A stretch of 48,204 nt of DNA, taken from positions 1-48,204 of IMG/VR virus record IMGVR_UViG_3300019458_000051; one strand, given 5' to 3'. This DNA comes from a virus. A program made the translations under genes and the position numbers. A model generated the notes under the pieces. It was not told where the DNA came from. It saw nothing but the letters and a program-made list of their open reading frames with translations, and searched no databases. How positions within the stretch are numbered: position 1 is the first letter of the stretch; the number at the start of each line of letters is the position of its first letter. Of the stretch, positions 13,355-22,000 are shown one piece after another.

Positions 13355-15328
13355 TCACTGGGGTGGGGCCTCGGCCGCCTGTGGGGCCGACTGGACCTCC
13401 GCCGGTGCGGGCTGGCCCTCGGCACCGCCGGCCTCAGGCGGCGCCCCTGGGGCGGCCTGTGGCGGCGCGGGGGGCATGTTTTCCGCCTGGATCGCCATCA
13501 TGATGTCCTCGTCGGGGAGCAGCTCGCTCCGGTTCTTCAGGCCCATCAGCTCGTACACCTGGCGGGCCGCCATGAGCTGCCGGCTGGGCTTCAGGAGCTG
13601 CTGGAACGTACCGAACCACTGCAACATCTGCTGGACCAGCATGTCCCGGTTCATGATCCGCGACGGGCCGCGGAAGTTGAAGTCCATGTCGATCGCGTGG
13701 GCCAGCTCTTCCTTGCTGACGGAGATGGAGTACGCATCCGTTCCCGGCCCACCGGCACGGATCAGGAGTTCCGGGTCGCCGTGCTGGTACCAGAGGTAGA
13801 GCGACTGACGGAGCAGGCCCTTGATCTCTTCCTCGAACCTGACCGCCTGCGTCTTCATGCGGAGCATGGCGCTCGAGAAGCGCTGCTCGGACTCCGCCGC
13901 CGACACCCGCCCCACCGTGGCGGCCTGGCCCCGCAGGTTCGTGGGGACGCTCGAGGCGTCGTCGATCTCCAGCTTGATCTCGCTGACCTCCCGCCAGACG
14001 TCAGGATGTACGCTTCCCAGGTCGAGCTTCTTGATCGCGTCGAGACGCGGCAGCGACAAGGTCCCCCCTGGCTGGAACACCTTGGCCACGTCCGGGATAC
14101 CCATCTCGTTCAGCTTCTGGTAGACCGGGAGGGTGTTCAGGGTGATGTTGTCGAGCCGCAGGTCGCGCAGGGACCACAGCTCGTAGAACAGGGACTTCGG
14201 CGCCTTGAGGGTGGACAGGCCCAGCGCGCTGGAGGGGACCGGGACGTTACGTATCAGGTGGATCGGGCATTCCCCGTGACCGTAGGGCATGCCGCCGGGG
14301 TCCTTGTTGATGATGGCGTGCCTGTTCAGCACCACCTTATACGGGGCTTCCTCGTCGTCGTTGTCGAAGACCTCGAACACCTCGACCAGATCGTCTCGGC
14401 CGACAGGATACCCGCTGGCGACCGTGGCAAGCCCAAGCATCTGGGCGATCTCCTGCTGCCACTGGTTAAAGCCTCCGGTTCGCGCAGCCCCGTCCGTGAT
14501 TCCGACGTCGATCGCAGAGGCCACCGCCTCCGGGTCGAACGGGAAGCGGTCGTCGTCCCCGGTGTTGTCGAGGACCCACTTCTTCGTCTTGACGATACGC
14601 TGTGCGATCTTCCTCTGATCTGACCACCGCGGCTGGAGCGGATCGAATCGCAGGTCGAAGATCGAGATCCGGTCGTAGCTGGGGCCCTGGAACGTGGTCA
14701 CGTCCCGGACCATCCGGCTGGGGTGCCTGGGCATGCCAGCGAGGCCGAACTTGGCCTCCGCGTCCCGAGACCATTCCTGGTATCCGTCCGGGTCGTCCGG
14801 CATCTGCTCGCCGAAGGCTTGAAACTGCTCCTTCAGCCGCACGTACTCGGCCTCTTCCTCGGGGTTGTACTCGCGCACCTTCGAGGTGTCGTGTCGCCAC
14901 GTCACCTTGACCGCGGCGGTGCCCAGGATCGCGGACTCGCGCACCAGCAGTTCGGACATGAGCCGCCACTGGTTCATGCGGAAGGTCAGGTCCAGGAGAC
15001 GCTCCACCTTGCGGGCGATCTCGATGTCCTCGTCCCCCACCCCCTCCGCCTGCACCAGCGGGTCGGAGGCGTTGATGACGTCTGAGACGGCCGCCACCTG
15101 CCCCTCCACGATGAGGTAGGGGTAGGGCTGGAGCGTGAGGGCTCGCCAGGTCTTCTCCCACGGCTTCCGGTGGTCGCGTCGCTTCGAGAGGTAGAGCCTC
15201 TGGTGCTCGATCATCTCCCGGTACGGCTCGGCCAAGGCGTCGCGGTACCAGCGCTCCCAGTCGTAGAACTCCTTGACCGCCTCCTGGTGCCTGCTCGACT
15301 TGTAGTCGCCGAGAATTGCGATCGCCAT
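13355..15328 (-). CDS. Portal protein
   Basis: At 657 aa it has the size and composition of podovirus-type portals, the dodecameric ring at one capsid vertex. It starts with EFYDWERWYRDALAEPYREM, has an early PYLIVEGQVAAV segment, long stem-like helices near residues 440-520 (ESEQRFSSAMLRMKTQAV) and a Pro/Ala/Gln-rich acidic tail after 610. The body contains the IFDLRFDP and LRGQAATVGRVSAAE segments seen in related phage portals. ATG 15328 overlaps the TGA of the preceding gene. Confidence 0.85.
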   Translation of the reverse strand: MAIAILGDYKSSRHQEAVKEFYDWERWYRDALAEPYREMIEHQRLYLSKRRDHRKPWEKTWRALTLQPYPYLIVEGQVAAVSDVINASDPLVQAEGVGDEDIEIARKVERLLDLTFRMNQWRLMSELLVRESAILGTAAVKVTWRHDTSKVREYNPEEEAEYVRLKEQFQAFGEQMPDDPDGYQEWSRDAEAKFGLAGMPRHPSRMVRDVTTFQGPSYDRISIFDLRFDPLQPRWSDQRKIAQRIVKTKKWVLDNTGDDDRFPFDPEAVASAIDVGITDGAARTGGFNQWQQEIAQMLGLATVASGYPVGRDDLVEVFEVFDNDDEEAPYKVVLNRHAIINKDPGGMPYGHGECPIHLIRNVPVPSSALGLSTLKAPKSLFYELWSLRDLRLDNITLNTLPVYQKLNEMGIPDVAKVFQPGGTLSLPRLDAIKKLDLGSVHPDVWREVSEIKLEIDDASSVPTNLRGQAATVGRVSAAESEQRFSSAMLRMKTQAVRFEEEIKGLLRQSLYLWYQHGDPELLIRAGGPGTDAYSISVSKEELAHAIDMDFNFRGPSRIMNRDMLVQQMLQWFGTFQQLLKPSRQLMAARQVYELMGLKNRSELLPDEDIMMAIQAENMPPAPPQAAPGAPPEAGGAEGQPAPAEVQSAPQAAEAPPQ

Positions 15329-15630
15329 CAGGGCTTCTCCCCCTCTTCCGACTTCTTGGCCCGCTTGTCGCGCGGCGCTGCGATCCTGGCCTCGGCCTGA
15401 AGCGACAGTACGGCCTCGAGGAGCCTCTCGATCTTTGCGTCGAGCTGCTCCAGCTTCTTCTCTACCTTGGCCGCCTCATTCTGCCTGCCCTTGGCCTGCT
15501 CTTCAGCCCAGACCTTGTGTACCTCAAAGGCGCCGGACACGCCCCAGAGCCAGATCCCGAGCGACAGGTTGAACGCCATCACCACCGGGAGGGGGGCGGA
15601 CTTGAGCCACTTCCAAGCGTCGGCCCACAC
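15328..15630 (-). CDS. Membrane-anchored coiled-coil protein, 100 aa
   Basis: GTG 15630 overlaps the preceding TAG. A transmembrane helix lies near residues 12-34 (LPVVMAFNLSLGIWLWGV), then a long heptad-like helix (55-80, AAKVEKKLEQLDAKIERLL) and a Lys/Glu-rich tail. This is the shape of a spanin-i-like or small membrane-anchored phage protein. It follows the SleB-like hydrolase, so a lysis role is plausible but not shown. Confidence 0.6.
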   Translation of the reverse strand: MWADAWKWLKSAPLPVVMAFNLSLGIWLWGVSGAFEVHKVWAEEQAKGRQNEAAKVEKKLEQLDAKIERLLEAVLSLQAEARIAAPRDKRAKKSEEGEKP

Positions 15631-16157
15631 TACGCACCGCCCTTGTCGGTGTAGAACAGATGGGCGCCGATCCTGCCCACCAGTTTCACGGACGGCGCCG
15701 TCGTCCAGGCCGGCTTGGGATCGACGTCGTGTCGGAGGTAGAGCACGGCGCCCTTGGCGATGTCAGTACCACCGACCGTCGCCTCCTGCCATGCGGTCTC
15801 GCAGGACCTGACCGCGGCGTGGTCGTTGTTGGACTTCGCCGCCAGGGTGCGCGTCTGATGGAAGTCCCACATTGAAAACTGCTTCGGCCTGAGCACGGTG
15901 CCGATGACCGTCCCGTCGCTGGCGTACCGCCTCCGCATACGGTTCCGGATCACCTCTGCCACCGCCAGCTTCCCATCGTATGGTTCGGACAGAGCTTCAC
16001 CCACGACCGTGAGGACGGCCCAGGTGTCTTGAGAAACCAAAGCTGGCATCTTGAACTCCTTAGCGGTCTCTGGAGGGTCTGGCCACTTCTCGAGATCCGG
16101 CGACCATGCCGGAAGCACCGAGGCCGCGACCAGGACCAGCGGCCACGTGACCCTCAC
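15630..16157 (-). CDS. SleB-like cell wall hydrolase with signal peptide
   Basis: The 175-aa protein matches the Hydrolase_2/SleB family: GEALSEPYDGKLAVAEVIRNR with a probable catalytic Glu54, then RPKQFSMWDF, GAVLYLRHD, and a C-terminal IGAHLFYTDKG. These enzymes cut peptidoglycan glycan strands. A signal peptide is seen at the start (MRVTWPLVLVAASVLPAW), so it may be exported by the host or act as a signal-arrest endolysin. GTG 16157 makes a GTGA overlap. It probably cooperates with the YiiX-like peptidase at 3063-3710. Confidence 0.8.
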   Translation of the reverse strand: MRVTWPLVLVAASVLPAWSPDLEKWPDPPETAKEFKMPALVSQDTWAVLTVVGEALSEPYDGKLAVAEVIRNRMRRRYASDGTVIGTVLRPKQFSMWDFHQTRTLAAKSNNDHAAVRSCETAWQEATVGGTDIAKGAVLYLRHDVDPKPAWTTAPSVKLVGRIGAHLFYTDKGGA

Positions 16158-16468
16158 TTAGCCGCGAACACCTTGAGGGTAGCCGTTTCCCCGGTGTCGC
16201 AGATAGCGGTGATGGTCTCGAACCCGTCCCCGGTAAGCTCGTTGTCGTAATCGAAGGTGTACGTCTCTCCCTCTAGTATCTCCAGGTCGTCCGTGGTGGG
16301 CGTGCCCCCGGCCAAGTTCACGTAGGCCGGGTCGCTGCCGATGGCGGAGGTGACCTTGAGAACCCGCGGCTTGAACGAATCTCCCGTTCCGCCCATGGTG
16401 TCAGTGAAGGCTACCTCCACCCCGGCGTCATCCACAGCCACCGCGTTTTGACCGAAAAAGTACCGCAT
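16154..16468 (-). CDS. Small beta-rich virion-like protein, 104 aa
   Basis: ATG 16468 has AGGAGG in ideal position; upstream codons belong to another gene region. The protein starts MRYFFGQNAVAVDDAG and is beta-rich with a Gly-Asp-Ser loop and a final TATLKVFAAK. No family is recognised. It lies between the LamG-like gene and the SleB-like hydrolase. Its function is unknown; a structural role is inferred from composition. Confidence 0.6.
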   Translation of the reverse strand: MRYFFGQNAVAVDDAGVEVAFTDTMGGTGDSFKPRVLKVTSAIGSDPAYVNLAGGTPTTDDLEILEGETYTFDYDNELTGDGFETITAICDTGETATLKVFAAK

Positions 16469-16476
16469 TTTTCCTC

Positions 16477-17961
16477 CTAAAAAAGGGCCAGCCCAGCCCC
16501 GCCGTTCCAGAGAAGCGCCCGCTGGGCAGCGGTAAGGACCCCATCTAAGATGGCCAGCGGACCCACCGTGCCATCCCAGTAGTTGTTGTCGGACGGCAGC
16601 GTCCTCCTGCCCAGGTTCAGCGGCGTAGAGGTGTCGTTGAGGAAGTACGTAGACGGCACGTCCGGAGAGTCGGAAGAGACCGGAGGGTTGCTGTTGATCT
16701 GAAGGAACAGCTTGTCCCTCACCGGATCGAACCATGCTATGGCCAGAACATCCGTCCCGGTCGCTACGTCGGCGCTCTCCGTGACTACGGTGGCAGAGGC
16801 CCCTCTCCCGGTCTGAAACTTCCAAGCGCCAGAGTCGTGACCGAAGAAGCTGTACTGCTTGCCGTCATCCGTGTGGTGTCCCCACACCATAGCCACCGCG
16901 GGAAGGCTCTCCGCCTTGAACCAGACCGCGTAGGTCTTCCCGCCTACGAACGTGAATGCGTCGTTGTTGCTCACGCTCAGGTGCTCAACGTTGGACAGCT
17001 CAAAGTCTGCCGCCCTGACGTGAACGTGGCCCGGCGCGCTTGCCACGGCACCGTTGTCGGTAAGGTGCAGCCCCAGCGGCCCGCTGTCCACGCGGATGGA
17101 GTCCAGTCCATCGAGCTTGAACCACACCGGGTTGAGCGCGGCGATTCCGGAGGGCAGGACCATCACCCCCGACCCGGCGTTGTACAGGTCGGACCTGTGC
17201 TGGGCGCTCAGGACGGAGTTGAACTTGTAGACCGGCCCAGCGATGACGTCTGCCCTGTCGAACGTATTGGCCAAGGCGCCAACGTTGGTGACACCGCTCC
17301 CTTCCTGGCTCCCCAATCCCTGCGTCCCCCCAGCCCAGGCGGCCGAATCCGGCGTGCCGTCGTTCACCTGAATGTTGATCGTGTCAGCGTCCGGGTCGTG
17401 CCAGCAAACGATGAAGACCTTGTCCCCCACGACAGTGTCTCCGTAGTTGCCAGCGAACACCTGGGCAAAGGCGGTGTTGTTTCCCACGTAGAAGGAGTAC
17501 CTGTCGTTCGCGTGCCAGCGGTAGATTACGTAGGTGCCGTCCTTGCCCGCGGCACCGTCCACCCTGGCGAAGAGGCTGTAGTAGTCGGACTTGGCGGTGA
17601 GTTTGAACCACCCAGCGACCGTGAACGCCTGGTCGTCGGTCGGCAGGCCCAGGGCGTCCCCCTGCGCGGCCGGGATCTTCAGGTACTGGGCGGAGGCTCG
17701 TACGAACTCTACCGACGTGCCGTAAACCAGGCCATCCGTCTCGGTCGGTCCCCCAACCGCGGTGAACTGCGTCCCGGAGCCGCTCTCGTCCATCAGGGCC
17801 CCTTGCTCGTCAAGCTTGTAATAGACTGTGTTGACAGACTTTAGCTGTACGGTCGGGTTCGAGCAGCCCTCCAGGAACGAGCCTCTGGGACCAATCCGGA
17901 CAGGACACGACCCGGAAAAGACCCTCCTGATCCTCCTTCTCGGCGGACGGAACTGGCCCAC
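16477..17961 (-). CDS. LamG/concanavalin-like virion protein, two domains
   Basis: The 494-aa protein has two copies of a concanavalin-like jelly-roll. The first (about 45-265) contains FTVAGWFKL, YSFYVGNN and GDKVFIVCWHD; the second (about 275-490) contains KTYAVWFKAE, QYSFFGHD and DVLAIAWFDP. Each ends with an LSAQ/LTAAQR...LYN/LWNGG repeat. Such domains bind sugars, so adsorption to surface glycans is likely. GTG 17961 has AAGGAG 8 bases upstream. The first 30 residues are very basic. Confidence 0.7.
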   Translation of the reverse strand: MGQFRPPRRRIRRVFSGSCPVRIGPRGSFLEGCSNPTVQLKSVNTVYYKLDEQGALMDESGSGTQFTAVGGPTETDGLVYGTSVEFVRASAQYLKIPAAQGDALGLPTDDQAFTVAGWFKLTAKSDYYSLFARVDGAAGKDGTYVIYRWHANDRYSFYVGNNTAFAQVFAGNYGDTVVGDKVFIVCWHDPDADTINIQVNDGTPDSAAWAGGTQGLGSQEGSGVTNVGALANTFDRADVIAGPVYKFNSVLSAQHRSDLYNAGSGVMVLPSGIAALNPVWFKLDGLDSIRVDSGPLGLHLTDNGAVASAPGHVHVRAADFELSNVEHLSVSNNDAFTFVGGKTYAVWFKAESLPAVAMVWGHHTDDGKQYSFFGHDSGAWKFQTGRGASATVVTESADVATGTDVLAIAWFDPVRDKLFLQINSNPPVSSDSPDVPSTYFLNDTSTPLNLGRRTLPSDNNYWDGTVGPLAILDGVLTAAQRALLWNGGAGLALF

Positions 17962-17983
17962 CTACAAACTCCTTTCTGCCTTC

Positions 17984-18001
17984 ATTTTACCACACCCCGA
18001 G
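17984..18001 (-). promoter_or_regulatory. Weak candidate promoter before the LamG-like gene
   Basis: On the minus strand, TGTGGTAAAAT gives an extended -10 box (TGn) with TAAAAT at 17989-17984, about 23 bases before GTG 17961. The -35 region is poor. It recalls the GTGGTATAAT end of the conserved promoter family but lacks TGGCTGAAAC. Confidence 0.35.
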
Positions 18002-18601
18002 TCAGCGAACGTCCGCCTCGGTGCAGTGGCCGTTTCCGGCGCACACCCGGATCGTTCCCCTGGCGTCGGACGCAACCCAGGCCTGCAAAGGATTCTCGCT
18101 TCTCTCGATCGGAAGGAAGTCGAAAAACCCCTCGGGCCTGAACGACCACTTGTGCGGTCCCTCCCTGACCTCGCAGGCTTCGCGCTGCGCCTGGCCTGAG
18201 CCCTCCTGTCCGTAGGGGCAGAATCCTTGCCCGCTCCCGTCCGGGTCGAGGAAACCCTGGCTGAAGCACCAGTCCTCACCGTACGCCACCGGGGTAGCGT
18301 CACCGCGACGGCCGCGTGGGTAGGTCCCTCGAGCCGATACGTGGAGCCTGTACTTCGCCAGCGTCGGCGCCTCCGGCGGACAGGCGGTGGGAGCCGGGCC
18401 GGGAGTCGGGCCGGGAGTCGGGGTCGGAGATGGGGCCGGAGTCGGAGTGGGTTCGGGAGTTGTGGTCGGGACAGGGCTCGGCTCCGGGGACGGCTCGACG
18501 GACGGAGACGGATACGGAACCGGGCCCGGAATAGGATACGGCCAGATCAGGTAGCCGCACCCACTGAGACACAGCGCCAGAGCTACGGCCAGGGGCCTCA
18601 A
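18002..18601 (-). CDS. Predicted lipoprotein with Pro/Thr-rich spacer, 199 aa
   Basis: The N-terminus ends in a lipobox (LCLSGC, Cys15), so the mature protein should be lipidated and anchored to a membrane. Residues about 27-74 are Pro/Thr/Ser repeats ([14 protein letters not shown]), a long flexible spacer. The rest is a Cys-containing globular domain ([27 protein letters not shown]) that may have disulfides. TTG 18601 overlaps the previous TGA. Phage lipoproteins often block superinfection or receptor use; that role is inference. A second such protein is at 38065-39252. Confidence 0.65.
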   Translation of the reverse strand: MRPLAVALALCLSGCGYLIWPYPIPGPVPYPSPSVEPSPEPSPVPTTTPEPTPTPAPSPTPTPGPTPGPAPTACPPEAPTLAKYRLHVSARGTYPRGRRGDATPVAYGEDWCFSQGFLDPDGSGQGFCPYGQEGSGQAQREACEVREGPHKWSFRPEGFFDFLPIERSENPLQAWVASDARGTIRVCAGNGHCTEADVR

Positions 18602-18861
18602 GCGTAATCCTCCCTGAACATCTTCCGGAAGCGGGACTTGTAGCTGCTCGTCTTCTTCCCACCCTTCTCCTTTTCGGCCTCGCGCTTCTTCCTGGCCCTC
18701 GCGGCAGCCGCCGCCAGGCCGCCCTCCTTCTCAACCTCTTCCTGAGACTTCTCCCCCTCGAGCTGCCTGAGGCGCTTGCGGCCGGTCTCGGTGATCGCCT
18801 CCCCGGTCTCCCGCTCTTCGTACCGCTTGCTGTTCGGGTTCCAGAATCTCTCGGTCGGCAT
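18598..18861 (-). CDS. Small highly charged protein, 87 aa
   Basis: ATG 18861 overlaps the previous stop (TAATG). It begins [20 protein letters not shown], followed by Glu/Lys/Arg-rich helical sequence, and ends in a basic helix. It resembles no family with a known role. The neighbouring small gene is also very basic; both may bind nucleic acid or virion parts. Confidence 0.6.
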   Translation of the reverse strand: MPTERFWNPNSKRYEERETGEAITETGRKRLRQLEGEKSQEEVEKEGGLAAAAARARKKREAEKEKGGKKTSSYKSRFRKMFREDYA

Positions 18862-19058
18862 TATTCCTCCCTCATCGCGCCCCTGACCTTGGCGCGATAC
18901 GACTTGAAGACCCCACGGGCGCCACCGGACGGCTTGGCCCCCTTCTGCTTGTTGGCGGTGGCGTAGAACACCGACTCCGCCTTCTTGGGTCCGTAGGTCT
19001 GCTTCATGTTTCGCATGACCTTATCGCCCTCTCCGTCGTAGTAATTCTTCAACGCCAT
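18861..19058 (-). CDS. Small basic phage protein, 65 aa
   Basis: ATG 19058 follows AAGGAGG and overlaps the big virion gene's stop (TGATG). It starts MALKNYYDGEGDKVMRNMK with YGPKKAESVFYATANKQKG, a pattern common to short phage proteins (YY.G.G..V...MK..YG...A..VFYATANK). The exact role is not known. The tail is Arg/Lys-rich. Confidence 0.65.
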   Translation of the reverse strand: MALKNYYDGEGDKVMRNMKQTYGPKKAESVFYATANKQKGAKPSGGARGVFKSYRAKVRGAMREE

Positions 19059-22000
19059 CACTGCCTCCTTGAGAGCATCTTCCTGCGGGCTCTCTCCCGC
19101 GCCTCTCTCTTCTTCAGTTCCTCACGCTGGCGCTCTGCCTTCTCAGACGTGACCCCGTGCTCAGGGGTCCAGTACCAGTCGTCCTCGTCACCGAACAGAA
19201 ACTTGACCCAGCCTGGGCTGAAGTTTGGCCTGGTCTTGCTGGGGGCAACGCGCTCCTTCACCTCCCCCAGGGCGGCCCGTCCGAGTCCGAACGGGTTGGG
19301 CATGAGGTTTCCGCCGATGTTGTTGATCCACTGCCTGTAGAGCTGCCTTACCCTGGCTGGCGTATACTTCACCTTGTCGTCGGAGTTCAGTAGGTACTTA
19401 ACGAAGTCGGTAGCCCCCACCGCCACTTCCGCTACGGACTGTACCGGGGCTCCGGCGAAACCAGAAACATTCTGCCAGGTCTCTCCGTACTCTTCCCCGG
19501 AGAAGTTGAAAGACCTTGCTCCCCTAGCAAGAAGGGCGTCTGGGTATCCAACCCCTCCCGCGTATTGCCACGCCTGAAGTCCTGCGATCGCCAAAGACAT
19601 TGCGTCCATGTCCGACTTGTCGATCGGTCTCGTGCTGGAAATCTTGGCGTACGCCTGGGCAAGCTTTCTCAGGTGCTCCCTGGGGGTCTCGGCATCTGCC
19701 TTTAGAGATTCAATGTCCTCTTCGTTCAGCCCCCTACCCTTGAGAAGGGACGATGCGGCCAGGGACATGCTTCCCCACAGAGGAGCCATCACGGCGTGGT
19801 AGGTGATGAGGGTCCTGGCTGCCCTAGCCATGCCGGCCCTATCTCCGGACTTCATGGCGCTCCTTAACCTGCCCACCTCCTTGACGTTCCATCTCCAGTG
19901 CTGGTACGGGAATGCCATGAAGGTGTTGAACACCTTCGCTACCGGGGTGTTCTGGGCCAGAGGAATGTTCTCGGCCCTGGTCCTGTAGTTCGTCTCGTCC
20001 ACAAACAGCTTAGCGGCCCGGTCCATCAGCCAGTCCCCACGATCGAACATGGCCTTGGTTCCCTCGGTGGTCTTTCCGCCCCGCGGGCCAGGCTCTATGA
20101 TCGGCTTTCCGATTTCACCCCTGGACAGCCTGGCCTCCAGGGCGTCGGCGCTCATTCCGACCGCCTCCTGGGCCAGCTCCTTGCTTCTGAGCATCTGCTC
20201 GAGAGCCTTCAGATTCTTCCTTCTCACTGCGTCAATGAAGGTGAGGCGCCCAGCCCTGTCGCTCCACTGACGAACCCCCTTGTCCACGGTCTCCATTCCC
20301 CAGGTGGTGTCCACGAACTTCTTCCATGCCTCTGGGGCCCGGCCTCCCAACTTCAAGGCCCTACCCACCACGGTCTCCCCTACCCCACCATGCCTCTCGA
20401 ATATTTCTCCGCGCAGAGCCGTTGGGGTGGAGACCGCCGCATCCCTGGCCACCTGCGCATGGGAGAAGACGTAGTCCCTTGAGGCCCTGACCAGATTCGA
20501 GACCCCTCGGCGTATTCCTGAAACTCCGATAGCGCGAGCGGAGGGCACCGCGGCCTGAGCCATCTGCCTCACCTGGGATAGGCCAAGCTTGGTCAGTCCC
20601 ATCACCGCCCTGACCTCCATGCCCGCACGCTCGAAAGTGCCACCGGCCAGTCCGGGCTGGCTGTACCCGAACGACTTCTTTGTCGTGTCGGCAACGAACT
20701 GCCTCTGCTCCGGACTCATCAGAGAAGACCCCACCTTGGCCACCTCGCTGCCCGGTCCCAGATACCGGCCATGAGCGATCCTCTCCCATGCGCTGTAGAG
20801 GTACTCGCGCACCACTCCGGGATCACGCCTGAAGTCCTGCGCGGCCAGGTCGGTCCTCACCCTCTCTAGGTGTCCATACTTCTTTTGCCAGGACTCGTTC
20901 CCGTAGTTCTTCGACAGGTCCATCTGGGCCAGATCCATTAGATCAGCGCTAGGACCACCCACCCAATCCTTGTGCTGCTTCCTGACAGCGTTAGCTCGAG
21001 CCTGACCCTCCGGAGTGTTCCTCATCCACTCCGCGTGCGACTCGATCAGGGCCTCGTAGCTAGGACGTTCTCTCATGTGAGGAAAGAAGTGGTCGATCTC
21101 CTGACCGCTGAAGGTCCCCGCCTCCTTGCCAGCGCGCTTGACGTCGTTCATGAACGCCTTGACCGAATCGTAGGCCGCCTGCTCGGTCGGCTTGAGACTG
21201 GAGTACGGCCTGTCTCCGTTGAGGGACTCCACGGTCCTGGCCCACGCCCTGTCGAATCCCTTGCCCTCTTGCGTCTTCAGCCTGGCGATCGCGTCGTCGT
21301 ACGCGCGTACGTACTGACCGCCCTTGGCCTCTCCGTAGTCCCTGGCCTCTTCGAACCCCTGGGCGATCTTCTCCCCTACCGGCTCGCCCTTGGCAGTCTT
21401 CATCTCCCTGATGCGCTCCACCGCCGGCTTCATCCACCTGTGCCACCACGGCACCTTCTGTCCGTAGTCGGCCTTGGGCGGATTGGCCCCGGTCGGTGGA
21501 GGGGCGGCCTCGGAAGGAGGCTTGGCGGTCGGAGCCTTGGCGGAAGGAGTGGTTTCGGAGACCAGGGCCGAATCCGGAACCCTCCCGCCATTGGCCTCAA
21601 GGACCTCGAATCCCCTTGGGCCCTTGATCCCGTAGGTTTCTCCGGGCCGCGGCCTGTAGTCCACCGCCTCCGGACCGATTAGCGGCCTTTCGTTCCCGGC
21701 CCTGTCAAACACCACATACTTCTTGCCCTGCATCTTCATGGTCGCCTGGCGGCTGATCGCCTCGGCTGACGCAGCAGATTCGAGGCTCGCGTTGGCTTGT
21801 GAACCAGGCTGATCCAGCGCCCTTCCACGCGACGGCAACTCCGGCACAGCCTCGGACGCCTCCCTAACGGCCCTTTCTAGGGCAGTTTCCGCCGGCCTTA
21901 CCGCCTCCTGTGCTGCACGTGCTGGCGGAGGGGCCTCCTGTGCCGTCCTGGGCGCAGGTGGCGGCTCCTGGGCCGGCCTGACGCCAGCCCGGTGGACCCT

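Noticed and set aside
18385-18490. GC-rich repeats as CRISPR or iterons
   Set aside because: They encode the Pro/Thr spacer of a lipoprotein; spacing and variation follow codons.
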